A stretch of 47,201 nucleotides of DNA from an uncultured Coriobacteriaceae bacterium (GTDB lineage: Bacteria; Actinomycetota; Coriobacteriia; Coriobacteriales; Atopobiaceae). The stretch covers positions 1-47,201 of the forward strand of contig UWSJ01000002.1 in assembly GCA_900549525.1 (NCBI GenBank). The letters are read 5' to 3'. Under the pieces are notes generated by a model that was not told where the DNA came from, did no database searches, and was given only the letters and a program-made list of their open reading frames with translations. Positions within the stretch are counted from its first letter, which is position 1, and each line of letters opens with the position of its first letter. The translations under genes and the position numbers were made by a program. Positions 40,857 to 47,201 of this stretch are shown here, in pieces.

Positions 40857-42059
40857 TCACCGCACAGGACCGTACGGTGCGCCAAAGAGCTCCTTATGCA
40901 GGGCTGCCCGCCGCCTGAGGAAGGCGGCCGTCCGCTCCTTGAGCTCAAAACCTAACTTTCTGGCGAGCGTAGGAAGAATCGCGTCGAAAAGCTCAAGGTT
41001 CGCCATCTGCTCAGGCAAGAGCTCCGCCACGGAATATCCCATCGCCTCCAGCGCGGCAGTTCGGCCGGACGCCTCGCGGAATCCCTGCTTGTTAGCGTGA
41101 AACGCCACGCCTTGCACCTCAAGAATGCCACCTGTACCCGGCCAAAAGCCATCTGCAAAGCACCAGGGAGATCGCGCGAGGGCGGCAGCTTCGGACGTGT
41201 AGATAATCTGACGGTTGAGCCAGGGCGCATCCCAGCCCTCGCCGCCAAACCGCCTGTTCGCGCACAGCAAGATGCACGCCCGAACCTCAGCCGGAGAGGC
41301 GGCGCCGTCCAGCGCCATCCCCAGCGCTCGGACTAGGCACGAGCGGGGCGAGCTCACCCCCAACGCATCGAGCGCACGCCCAATCTCCTCGACGCTCGTA
41401 AGGGGAGGTCGCTTCCACATGCCCGCATACTGCCCCAAGCGGTCAAAAGCCGGAACCCACAGGCGAGGGTCTCCGCGATCGTCGTGATCGCCAAGCGGCA
41501 CGCCACGCGCATCCGCATACCCGTACACACCCACGCCGCGAAAGGCGTCCGGGCAAAACGACCCTTCGGCCCCTAGCAGCCGCATGGCGAGACGCATCCT
41601 CGAGGTATTGGGAGGCAACGCAAAGATGCCCGCAAGCTCGAACATCATCTTCGCAAGCAGGACTGTCTTCGAGAATGAGCCACCGGCATGGCCTTTCATG
41701 GAGTAGAGCAAAGCCTGCGGGAGGAGGACGTGGAGTCCCCCGCCTATGGCCACGACATGCTCGGGGCGTATCCATCCCGGGATGGGACGCGGGGCGACAA
41801 GCGAGCTATGGCACCTGTTGGCGGAATCGTCGCACATCACGCACACGGGTGGTTCGAGACCCTTGAGATCGAATAACAGGCGATCCTGCACGAGCCGATA
41901 GGCGTCGCGCGCGTTTGACTGGGAGCGAAGGAGGCGTCGCGGCCACGCCGCTCCCGCAGGCTCCGGAAGCACGGCGACCTCGGGGGCGATTGGCACGGCG
42001 GCAAGCAGGGGCGGGGTGCCCCAGTACTGCCACGCCGATATGTCACAGATGACCACCAT
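40857..42059 (-). CDS. DUF559-like PD-(D/E)XK domain protein (AbiEi-like layout)
   Basis: This 400-residue protein has a C-terminal region (~280-370; 'FWPGTGGILEVQGVAFHANKQGF ... ALEAMGYSV') that follows the order of a very-short-patch/DUF559 nuclease fold (strand-E-x-Q/D-x2-FH...GY). The middle 'LLPQALLYSMKGHAG', 'LAKMMFELAGIFALP' and 'CLVRALGMALDGAASPAEVRA' resembles AbiEi-like antitoxin/nuclease proteins seen in many copies in Coriobacteriia. The first third is unassigned. The usual acidic-residue pattern is only partly kept, so catalysis is uncertain. The ATG has no Shine-Dalgarno sequence but sits 6 nt after a TACCGT -10 box. Start upstream of 42059 is not credible. Confidence 0.6.
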   Translation of the reverse strand: MVVICDISAWQYWGTPPLLAAVPIAPEVAVLPEPAGAAWPRRLLRSQSNARDAYRLVQDRLLFDLKGLEPPVCVMCDDSANRCHSSLVAPRPIPGWIRPEHVVAIGGGLHVLLPQALLYSMKGHAGGSFSKTVLLAKMMFELAGIFALPPNTSRMRLAMRLLGAEGSFCPDAFRGVGVYGYADARGVPLGDHDDRGDPRLWVPAFDRLGQYAGMWKRPPLTSVEEIGRALDALGVSSPRSCLVRALGMALDGAASPAEVRACILLCANRRFGGEGWDAPWLNRQIIYTSEAAALARSPWCFADGFWPGTGGILEVQGVAFHANKQGFREASGRTAALEAMGYSVAELLPEQMANLELFDAILPTLARKLGFELKERTAAFLRRRAALHKELFGAPYGPVR

Positions 42060-42065
42060 GGGAAG

Positions 42066-42071
42066 ACGGTA
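42066..42071 (-). promoter_or_regulatory. -10 box of the DUF559-like gene (leaderless type)
   Basis: TGC-TACCGT on the minus strand ends 6 nt before the ATG, the same spacing and sequence type as TGC-TACCAT before the small gene at 40272. This suggests a leaderless promoter. Confidence 0.45.
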
Positions 42072-42120
42072 GCATTCGCCCCGGCCCGCACGAGGGCGCA
42101 GCGCGACCAGCTCGGCGGGC

Positions 42121-42152
42121 GGTCGCGTTGGCGGACGGTCGCGTTGGCGGGC
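42121..42152. repeat. Two tandem copies of a 16-bp G+C-rich repeat
   Basis: GGTCGCGTTGGCGGAC is followed directly by GGTCGCGTTGGCGGGC, in the 169-bp gap between nhaA and the DUF559-like gene. Confidence 0.85.
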
Positions 42153-42228
42153 CGACGGCGTGCGCCAGTCGCACGCCCGCCAGCCGCACGCGTGCCACCC
42201 GCCGACGGGCCAACCGCAAGTGCCCCCC

Positions 42229-43644
42229 CTACCGAGCGGCCCTACGCCCCCGCGTCGCCACGAGCAGAAACGCACTCCCCGCCACGGCGCTTGCGACGGA
42301 GCACGCGAGAATGGCGCACTTAGCCGCCAACACCTCGGCGGGCGCGGCAAACGCCAGCCCAGCGATGAGAATCGACATCGTGAACCCCAGGCCGCCGAGC
42401 AGTCCCATGCCCACGACCTGCACCCAGTCCACACCACGTGGCAGCCGGGCAAACCCCACGCGCACGAGCAGCCACGTCATGCCGATGATGCCAAGCGGCT
42501 TGCCGAGAAACGCCCCGAGAAAGACGCCGCGCGTCACTGGGTCGGCAACGATCGCGCCCACGTCTGCCCCGGCAAGGCTCACCTGCGCGTTCACGAAAGC
42601 GAACAGGGGCAGGATGCCAAAGTTCACCGCCACGGAAATGGCGTGCTCGACGCGCTGCAGCGGCGGCGTCACGTGATGCATCACGCGCTCCACGCCCTCG
42701 GCCGCCACGGTGAAGTCGTGCTGGCCCAGCACGTGCACCTCGGCGTCATAGGCGTCGTCGAGCTGCCTGGCCCGCTCGCCAAGCCAGACGCGCAGCGATC
42801 CCAGGCGAATGTCGGACCGCGCGGGCAGAAACATCGCAAGCACCACGCCCGCGAGCGTCGCGTGGATGCCGGAGTTGAACATGCACACCCACAGCACCAC
42901 GCCAACAGCCAGATAGGGACGCGCGCTGTAGACGCGGAGCCCCTGCAACGCTGCCAGAACGACGACGCAAGCAAGCGACGCCGCCACCCACGGCACGCTG
43001 GGCGCCTGCCCGTAGAACACGGCAATGACCACGATGGCGAGGATGTCGTCGGCGATGGCGAGGGTCGAGAAGAACACCTTGGTCGCCGACGACACGCACC
43101 CGCCCAGCAGCGACATGATGCCGAGCGCAAAGGCGATGTCGGTGGCCATGGGAACGGCCCAGCCATGCGGCGCCCCCACGGGCATTCCCGCCACGCCCGC
43201 GTTGAGCAGCAGGTAGATAAGCGACGGCCCTATGACGCCGCCCACGGCCGCGAGCATGGGAAGTGCCGCCTGCCTCGGGCGTCGCAGCTGGCCCACGGTC
43301 ATCTCGTACTTGAGCTCGATGCCCACGAGCAGGAAGAACACCGCCATGAGCAGGTCGTTTACCACCTGTTCGAGCGTGAGCGTCGCTACGAACGGACCCC
43401 CCACCACGCCCACGCGCGTCTCGAAGAAATGATGTACCGGCTCGTAGGCGGGCGTGTTCGCAACGATTACGGCGAGCAGCGCCGCGATCACCATGGTTGC
43501 GGCCGCCACGGTGCCGTTAGACGTCACATTCTGGATGGCGCTTCTGCGCTCCACGCGCCGGGCAACGGCGTCCTCGCGAATAATGGCCGAGCGGCCCGCC
43601 GAATCCGACGAGCCGCCCAGCTTCACACCTGGCTTGTCTGCCAT
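42229..43644 (-). CDS. nhaA: Na+/H+ antiporter NhaA
   Basis: This 471-residue NhaA-type antiporter exchanges Na+ (or Li+) for H+ across the membrane. The equivalents of the E. coli ion-binding aspartates are in 'LAIADDILAIVV' (Asp199/Asp200), and the helix IV 'MATDIAFALG' supplies Asp169. About 12 transmembrane helices are expected. The N-terminal ~40 residues are a hydrophilic extension that E. coli NhaA lacks. The start overlaps no gene but lies 6 nt from the pyrophosphatase stop, with GGAG ten bases upstream, so the two are probably co-transcribed. Confidence 0.94.
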   Translation of the reverse strand: MADKPGVKLGGSSDSAGRSAIIREDAVARRVERRSAIQNVTSNGTVAAATMVIAALLAVIVANTPAYEPVHHFFETRVGVVGGPFVATLTLEQVVNDLLMAVFFLLVGIELKYEMTVGQLRRPRQAALPMLAAVGGVIGPSLIYLLLNAGVAGMPVGAPHGWAVPMATDIAFALGIMSLLGGCVSSATKVFFSTLAIADDILAIVVIAVFYGQAPSVPWVAASLACVVVLAALQGLRVYSARPYLAVGVVLWVCMFNSGIHATLAGVVLAMFLPARSDIRLGSLRVWLGERARQLDDAYDAEVHVLGQHDFTVAAEGVERVMHHVTPPLQRVEHAISVAVNFGILPLFAFVNAQVSLAGADVGAIVADPVTRGVFLGAFLGKPLGIIGMTWLLVRVGFARLPRGVDWVQVVGMGLLGGLGFTMSILIAGLAFAAPAEVLAAKCAILACSVASAVAGSAFLLVATRGRRAAR

Positions 43645-43650
43645 GAGACG

Positions 43651-44595
43651 CTACTCCGCGGCGGCGAGGATGGGCGCGGCCACCTGCTTCTTGCGGGACA
43701 GCACGCCCGGCATCCACACGCCACCCTGCTCGTTGGCGATGCCGAGGCCCTTCTGGGCAACCTCGGTGTCGCCCTCGAAGAGGACCTGCGAGCCCTCTTC
43801 CATGATGTCGGTGAGGCAGAGCACGATGCCGTCGGCGCCCTTCTCGGCCTGGTAGGCGCGCATGGCCTCGCGGATCTCGGGGATCATGCCGAGCGCGCGG
43901 GTCTTGTCGACCGTCTCGTACTGGCCGATGAGCAGCTTCTTGTCGCCCACCTCGAACTGCTTGATGTCGCTGCCCACCATCTGCGCCGGCGTGAAGGAGC
44001 CGGACGGGCGGGATAGGAAGACGTCCATGCCGAACTTAATCGGGTCGACGCCCAGCTCGGTGCCCATCTTGGGGGCAAGCTCGCGCTCCTGGGCAGTCGT
44101 GGTGGGGCTCTTGAGCATGAGCGTGTCGGTCATCATGGCGGAAAGCAGCAGCTTCGTCTGCTCCTTGGTGGGAACCTGGCCGAGAAGGTCGAACAGGCGG
44201 CGCACGATGGTGCAGCTGGAGCCCCAGGGCAGGCAGATGTAGTAGAGCGGGGCGGCCGTCTCGAAGTCGCCGATGCGGTGGTGGTCGACCACGCCGAAGA
44301 CGGTGGCGTTGTGGATGCCGTCGACCGTCTGGCCGCTCTCGTTGTGGTCGCAGAGGATGACCTTCTGCGGCTCCGCGCCCTCGGCGGCGGGCTCGATGGC
44401 CTCGAGCAGCTCGGGCTCGGGGGTGCCGGTCTCGGCGAGGAGCTTGGCGCTCTCGGCGGGCAGCGGGCCAAGGCGACGGGCGACGTACTCGTTGCCCTCG
44501 AACTTGACCTGGTTGAGCAGCTGGGTGAGGACGACGGCGGACATGATGGCGTCGTTGTCGGGGTTCTTGTGGCCGAAGACGTAGACCGTGCTCAT
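43651..44595 (-). CDS. ppaC: Manganese-dependent inorganic pyrophosphatase (family II, DHH)
   Basis: This 314-residue family II pyrophosphatase hydrolyses PPi to phosphate in the cytosol, using Mn or Co. The metal-binding motifs are 'FGHKNPDNDAI' (7-17; usual NPDTDS has Asn and Ala here), 'LCDHNE' and the DHH-type 'VVDHHRIGDF', and the C-terminal DHHA2 domain includes 'MVGSDIKQFE' and 'SRKKQV'. The length is normal. The ATG has AAGGAG upstream. Confidence 0.94.
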   Translation of the reverse strand: MSTVYVFGHKNPDNDAIMSAVVLTQLLNQVKFEGNEYVARRLGPLPAESAKLLAETGTPEPELLEAIEPAAEGAEPQKVILCDHNESGQTVDGIHNATVFGVVDHHRIGDFETAAPLYYICLPWGSSCTIVRRLFDLLGQVPTKEQTKLLLSAMMTDTLMLKSPTTTAQERELAPKMGTELGVDPIKFGMDVFLSRPSGSFTPAQMVGSDIKQFEVGDKKLLIGQYETVDKTRALGMIPEIREAMRAYQAEKGADGIVLCLTDIMEEGSQVLFEGDTEVAQKGLGIANEQGGVWMPGVLSRKKQVAAPILAAAE

Positions 44596-44772
44596 GGATG
44601 CTCCTTCTGTTCGAGCGAGGTTCGTGCGGGCTCGGACGCGGCAGCGGCCGATATGGCTGCCACCGCGCTGGGCCCGGATTACGCATTGAATAATTGTACC
44701 GCGCTCGCCTGCAGTGCGCCCGTCTGCGATGCGCCTGTCGGCCCCGGCACGACGCGAGACATATCCGCCGCG

Positions 44773-45342
44773 CTACCGGCGCAGCGCGAGCATCTGCTCC
44801 ACGAAGACCTTGTCGGCAACGGCCCCCACGCCCGCGGACATGATGCGGTCGAGGTCGGGGGCGGGGGCATTGCCGTCCGCGTCGCGCAGGGTGACGGCGG
44901 GGGCGGCGACCGCGGCCTCACCATTCTCGCCCGCCAGCTCGGCGAAGCGCGCCGCCATCGCGAGCTCCACGGCATGCACGAGGTCATCGTAGGTGGTGGC
45001 GACGTTAACGCCTCGCCCCACGCAGGCCTCGTACAGGGCCTTGATCTCCGAGATGGAAAACACCCGCTTGAACGCGCACACAAACAGCAGCGTGGCGACG
45101 TGGCGGCGCGTGTATCGCCTGTGCACCGGCGCCGGGACGATGCGCTGCTTCACGTAGTTGTTGACCATGGAGCCCGTGATGAGATCCTCGCCGGGCAGGG
45201 CCATGAACGCGAGCTCCCCGGACACAAGCGAGAGCACCTGGTCGAGGTAGAGCTCGATACGCGGCATCTCGTCAATGCGCGAGATGTGGATCCTCGTCAT
45301 GCGTCGCGCCAGCTCACGAACGGCCTCGTCGTCCTGCCCCAT
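44773..45342 (-). CDS. DUF1836 domain protein (MerR-like putative regulator)
   Basis: This 189-residue DUF1836 protein belongs to a family thought to bind DNA through a MerR-like helix-turn-helix. The segment 'ITGSMVNNYVKQRIVPAPVHRRYTRRHVATLLFVCAFKRVFSISEIKALYE' matches the family core. The start at 45342 with GAGAGGGACG is preferred to one 19 codons upstream. It is divergent from the DegV gene, sharing an A+T-rich region with a dyad, so it may regulate that gene or itself. Target unknown. Confidence 0.85.
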   Translation of the reverse strand: MGQDDEAVRELARRMTRIHISRIDEMPRIELYLDQVLSLVSGELAFMALPGEDLITGSMVNNYVKQRIVPAPVHRRYTRRHVATLLFVCAFKRVFSISEIKALYEACVGRGVNVATTYDDLVHAVELAMAARFAELAGENGEAAVAAPAVTLRDADGNAPAPDLDRIMSAGVGAVADKVFVEQMLALRR

Positions 45343-45402
45343 CGTCCCTCTCCCTCTTACGTTAATGGTCTCTAGTCTACATAATCTTTTTTTCCACACT
45401 AT

Positions 45403-45426
45403 CTAGTTTTTAGGACTAGGTATACT
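45403..45426 (+). promoter_or_regulatory. Dyad and -10 box before the DegV gene
   Basis: CTAGT (45403-45407) and ACTAG (45415-45419) form an inverted repeat directly before TATACT (45421-45426), a good -10 hexamer. The predicted leader is about 70 nt. The -35 match is poor, as is common where a regulator is needed. The adjacent DUF1836 protein is a candidate. Confidence 0.4.
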
Positions 45427-45504
45427 CTTCACCGAGAAAAGGCCTGAGACCGAACTCGGCATCGACCCGTCACGAGCGGCCCCGCCCGCACGCAAGGAGC
45501 GACC

Positions 45505-46365
45505 ATGAACGACCAGCGCATCGCCGTCATCACCGACACCGGCACCAACGTGCCCGCAGAGTTCGCCGCCGCACACGACGTCCGGACGGTCGCCCTCACG
45601 GTCAACTACGCCGACGGGACCTTCCGCTCGGGCATCGACATCACCACCGACGAGGTCATCGACCGCTTCGCCACCGAAATCCCCACGACGAGTCTCCCGA
45701 GTCCCAGCGACATCCAGGCAGCACTTGAGGCCGCGCGCGCCGACGGCTACGAGCGCGCCGTGTTCGTGACCATCTCGTCGGGCCTCTCGGCCACCTACGC
45801 CACCGCCGCGATGGTAGCCGAGCAAATGGAGGGCTTCCCGGTGGCGATGGTCGACACCAAGAGCATCGGCGTGGCGGCCGGTCTGGTTGTCATGGCAGCA
45901 GTGCGCCTGGTCGAGGGGGGCGTGCCGTTCGAGCAGCTGCAGGGCCATCTCGAGGAGCTCTCGGCCGACACGCGCGTCTACTTCACGGTGCGCGACCTCT
46001 ACTACCTGCGCCACGGCGGTCGCATCAACGAGGCGACCTATCGTCTTGGCAGCGTGCTCAACCTCAAGCCCGTCTTCCACTGCGACGCCGAGGGCAAGTA
46101 CGCCACGGTCAAGAAGTGCCGCGGCTGGGAAAAGGCGCTCGCGGCCGAGCTTACGCTCGTGCAGGCCCAGGCGGCCAAGTACGAGAAGGTCATCTGCGCG
46201 GCGTGCTGCACCAAGGCAGAGAATCGCCTCGACGAGATCGCGGCCAGGATGCGCGAGACAATCCCCAACGTGGTCGACGTCATCAAGAGCGGCATCTCGC
46301 CGGACCTCATCGTGCACACCGGCCCCAGCCTCGTGGGCATGGCGGTGCAGCCGGTGCTGGACTAG
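45505..46365 (+). CDS. DegV family protein (fatty-acid binding)
   Basis: This 286-residue DegV protein belongs to a family that binds long-chain fatty acids; FakB proteins deliver them to the FakA kinase. Conserved motifs 'AVITDTGTNVP', 'TTSLPSPSDI', 'ISSGLSATYATA' and 'IKSGISPDLIVHTGPSLVG' are visible. No FakA is adjacent. The ATG has AAGGAG upstream. Confidence 0.94.
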   Translation: MNDQRIAVITDTGTNVPAEFAAAHDVRTVALTVNYADGTFRSGIDITTDEVIDRFATEIPTTSLPSPSDIQAALEAARADGYERAVFVTISSGLSATYATAAMVAEQMEGFPVAMVDTKSIGVAAGLVVMAAVRLVEGGVPFEQLQGHLEELSADTRVYFTVRDLYYLRHGGRINEATYRLGSVLNLKPVFHCDAEGKYATVKKCRGWEKALAAELTLVQAQAAKYEKVICAACCTKAENRLDEIAARMRETIPNVVDVIKSGISPDLIVHTGPSLVGMAVQPVLD

Positions 46366-46463
46366 CGCAGGCACGCGCAAGGCGGCGTCCCCTGGCCCAA
46401 TCGCCCGCCCCGCGCTCGCTCGGCGCCCCGCCACGCACGCGTCACGCAAGACGCCCGCCGCAC

Positions 46464-46479
46464 GTTGCCGCTTGGCAAC
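46464..46479. repeat. Small perfect inverted repeat (GTTGCC-GCTT-GGCAAC)
   Basis: A 6-bp stem with a 4-nt loop lies between the DegV and PFL genes. It lacks a T-run, so an intrinsic terminator is not proven. Confidence 0.4.
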
Positions 46480-46597
46480 AAGGAGGCGCGCGGAAGCCAC
46501 GGCACGACCCCCGAAGTGCATAATGAAGCAGTTGCACCCTAGACCCGCACGCTATGCAGCCCGGCAGGCACAGGCGCCGGGCACCGGAGGAGACACC

Positions 46598-47201
46598 GTG
46601 GCAATCACCGCAGAAGAAGTCGCCGAGACACTCAACATGGTGACCGAGCAGCACCTCGACATCCGCACCACCACCATGGGCGTCTCGCTCATGGGCTGTG
46701 CGGACGAGAACCTCGAGCGCATGTGCGCCAAGGTCTACGACCACGTCACCAAGACGGCCGAGCACCTCGTGCCCGTCGCCGAGAGCCTTGAGCGCGAGTA
46801 CGGCATCCCCATCGTCAACAAGCGCGTCTCCGTGACGCCGGCGGCGCACATCGCTGCGGCCTGCCCCGACAAGGACCTCACGCCGCTCGCCCACGCGCTC
46901 GACCGCGCGGCAAAGACGCTCGGCATCGACTACATCGGAGGCTACTCCGCGCTCGTCCACAAGGGCATCGGCGACGCCGACCGCCGGCTCATCGCCTGCA
47001 TCCCGGAGGCCCTCGCCTCCACCGACCGCGTGTGCTCGAGCGTCAACGTGGCCAGCCTGCGTGCCGGCATCAACATGGACGCCGTGCTCATGGTGGCCCG
47101 GACCATCCTCGACTGCGCCCGCCTCACGGCCGACCGCGAGTCCGTGGGCGCCTCCAAGTTCGTGGTCTTCTCCAACATGGTGGAGGACTCGCCGTTCATG
47201 G
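46598..47201 (+). CDS. PFL family protein (DUF711/UPF0210), partial
   Basis: This DUF711 (PFL-like, UPF0210) protein is cut off by the window end after about 201 codons; the full family length is near 450. It shows 'TEQHLDIRTTTMGVSLMGC', 'IPIVNKRVSVTPAAHIAAAC', 'IGGYSALVHKGIGDAD' and 'CSSVNVASLRAGINMDAV', all typical. It is related to pyruvate formate-lyase-like folds but its function is not established. The start is GTG at 46598 with GGAGGAG upstream. An ACT-domain gene often accompanies this family; none was seen upstream here. Confidence 0.9.
   Translation, partial: MAITAEEVAETLNMVTEQHLDIRTTTMGVSLMGCADENLERMCAKVYDHVTKTAEHLVPVAESLEREYGIPIVNKRVSVTPAAHIAAACPDKDLTPLAHALDRAAKTLGIDYIGGYSALVHKGIGDADRRLIACIPEALASTDRVCSSVNVASLRAGINMDAVLMVARTILDCARLTADRESVGASKFVVFSNMVEDSPFM

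Noticed and set aside
45403..46521. Minus-strand 372-codon frame opposite the DegV gene
   Set aside because: Antisense of an unmistakable DegV coding sequence.

Overview
The window looks like chromosomal DNA of a high-G+C Gram-positive actinobacterium, most likely class Coriobacteriia (Olsenella/Atopobium/Collinsella type). The signs are strong G/C third-position bias, which produces long antisense open frames, actinobacterial families such as DUF4012 and a PF12897-type aminotransferase, GTG and TTG starts, and leaderless-looking promoters. The genus is an inference. Almost every gene is on the minus strand. No rRNA, tRNA, CRISPR array or intact insertion sequence was found.

Right to left along the minus strand, 14.5-1.9 kb is a surface-polysaccharide locus: a phosphoglycosyl transferase that starts the glycan on the lipid carrier, a DUF4422 transferase, a GT2 transferase, a GT14-like transferase, an unusual Wzy-type polymerase fused to a GT2 domain, a dTDP-glucose 4,6-dehydratase, a flippase, a DUF4012 protein and a phosphohexomutase. 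The polymerase-GT2 gene is strikingly A+T rich, and a decayed 1.7 kb stretch (6.8-8.5 kb) separates it from the dehydratase. A run of ten C/G lies just upstream of a candidate promoter for the locus.

From 14.8 to 18.7 kb is a small defence-like island: a mosaic pseudogene made from two ATPase families, a Fic enzyme behind a palindromic operator, a partial copy of the 3' end of nanE, and an Abi-like HEPN gene. The nanE fragment and the real nanE end form a 113-bp perfect direct repeat around the HEPN gene, which suggests insertion at the end of nanE.

From 18.7 to 30.5 kb is a nine-gene operon for sialic acid (N-acetylneuraminate) use. It encodes a Tat-type lipoprotein binding protein, a permease, a permease-ATPase fusion, an ATPase, two tandem CE7-type esterases (one without the catalytic serine), a lyase-family aldolase, a ROK kinase and the NanE epimerase. 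An RpiR-type regulator lies just upstream. Together these genes would import the sugar, remove O-acetyl groups, cleave it to ManNAc and pyruvate, phosphorylate ManNAc and epimerise it to GlcNAc-6-P.

From 30.9 to 40.1 kb a tightly packed run encodes an aminotransferase, a TPR membrane protein, a STAS protein, TatA with an extreme acidic tail, TatC, an archaeal-type DNA topoisomerase I, a HAD phosphatase and a flavoprotein. About 81-bp degenerate hairpin-forming tandem repeats lie between this run and the nan regulator. The last part holds a small plus-strand gene, a 163-bp inverted-repeat element, a DUF559-like nuclease-fold protein, NhaA, a Mn-dependent pyrophosphatase, a DUF1836 regulator divergent from a DegV protein, and a PFL/DUF711 protein cut by the window end.
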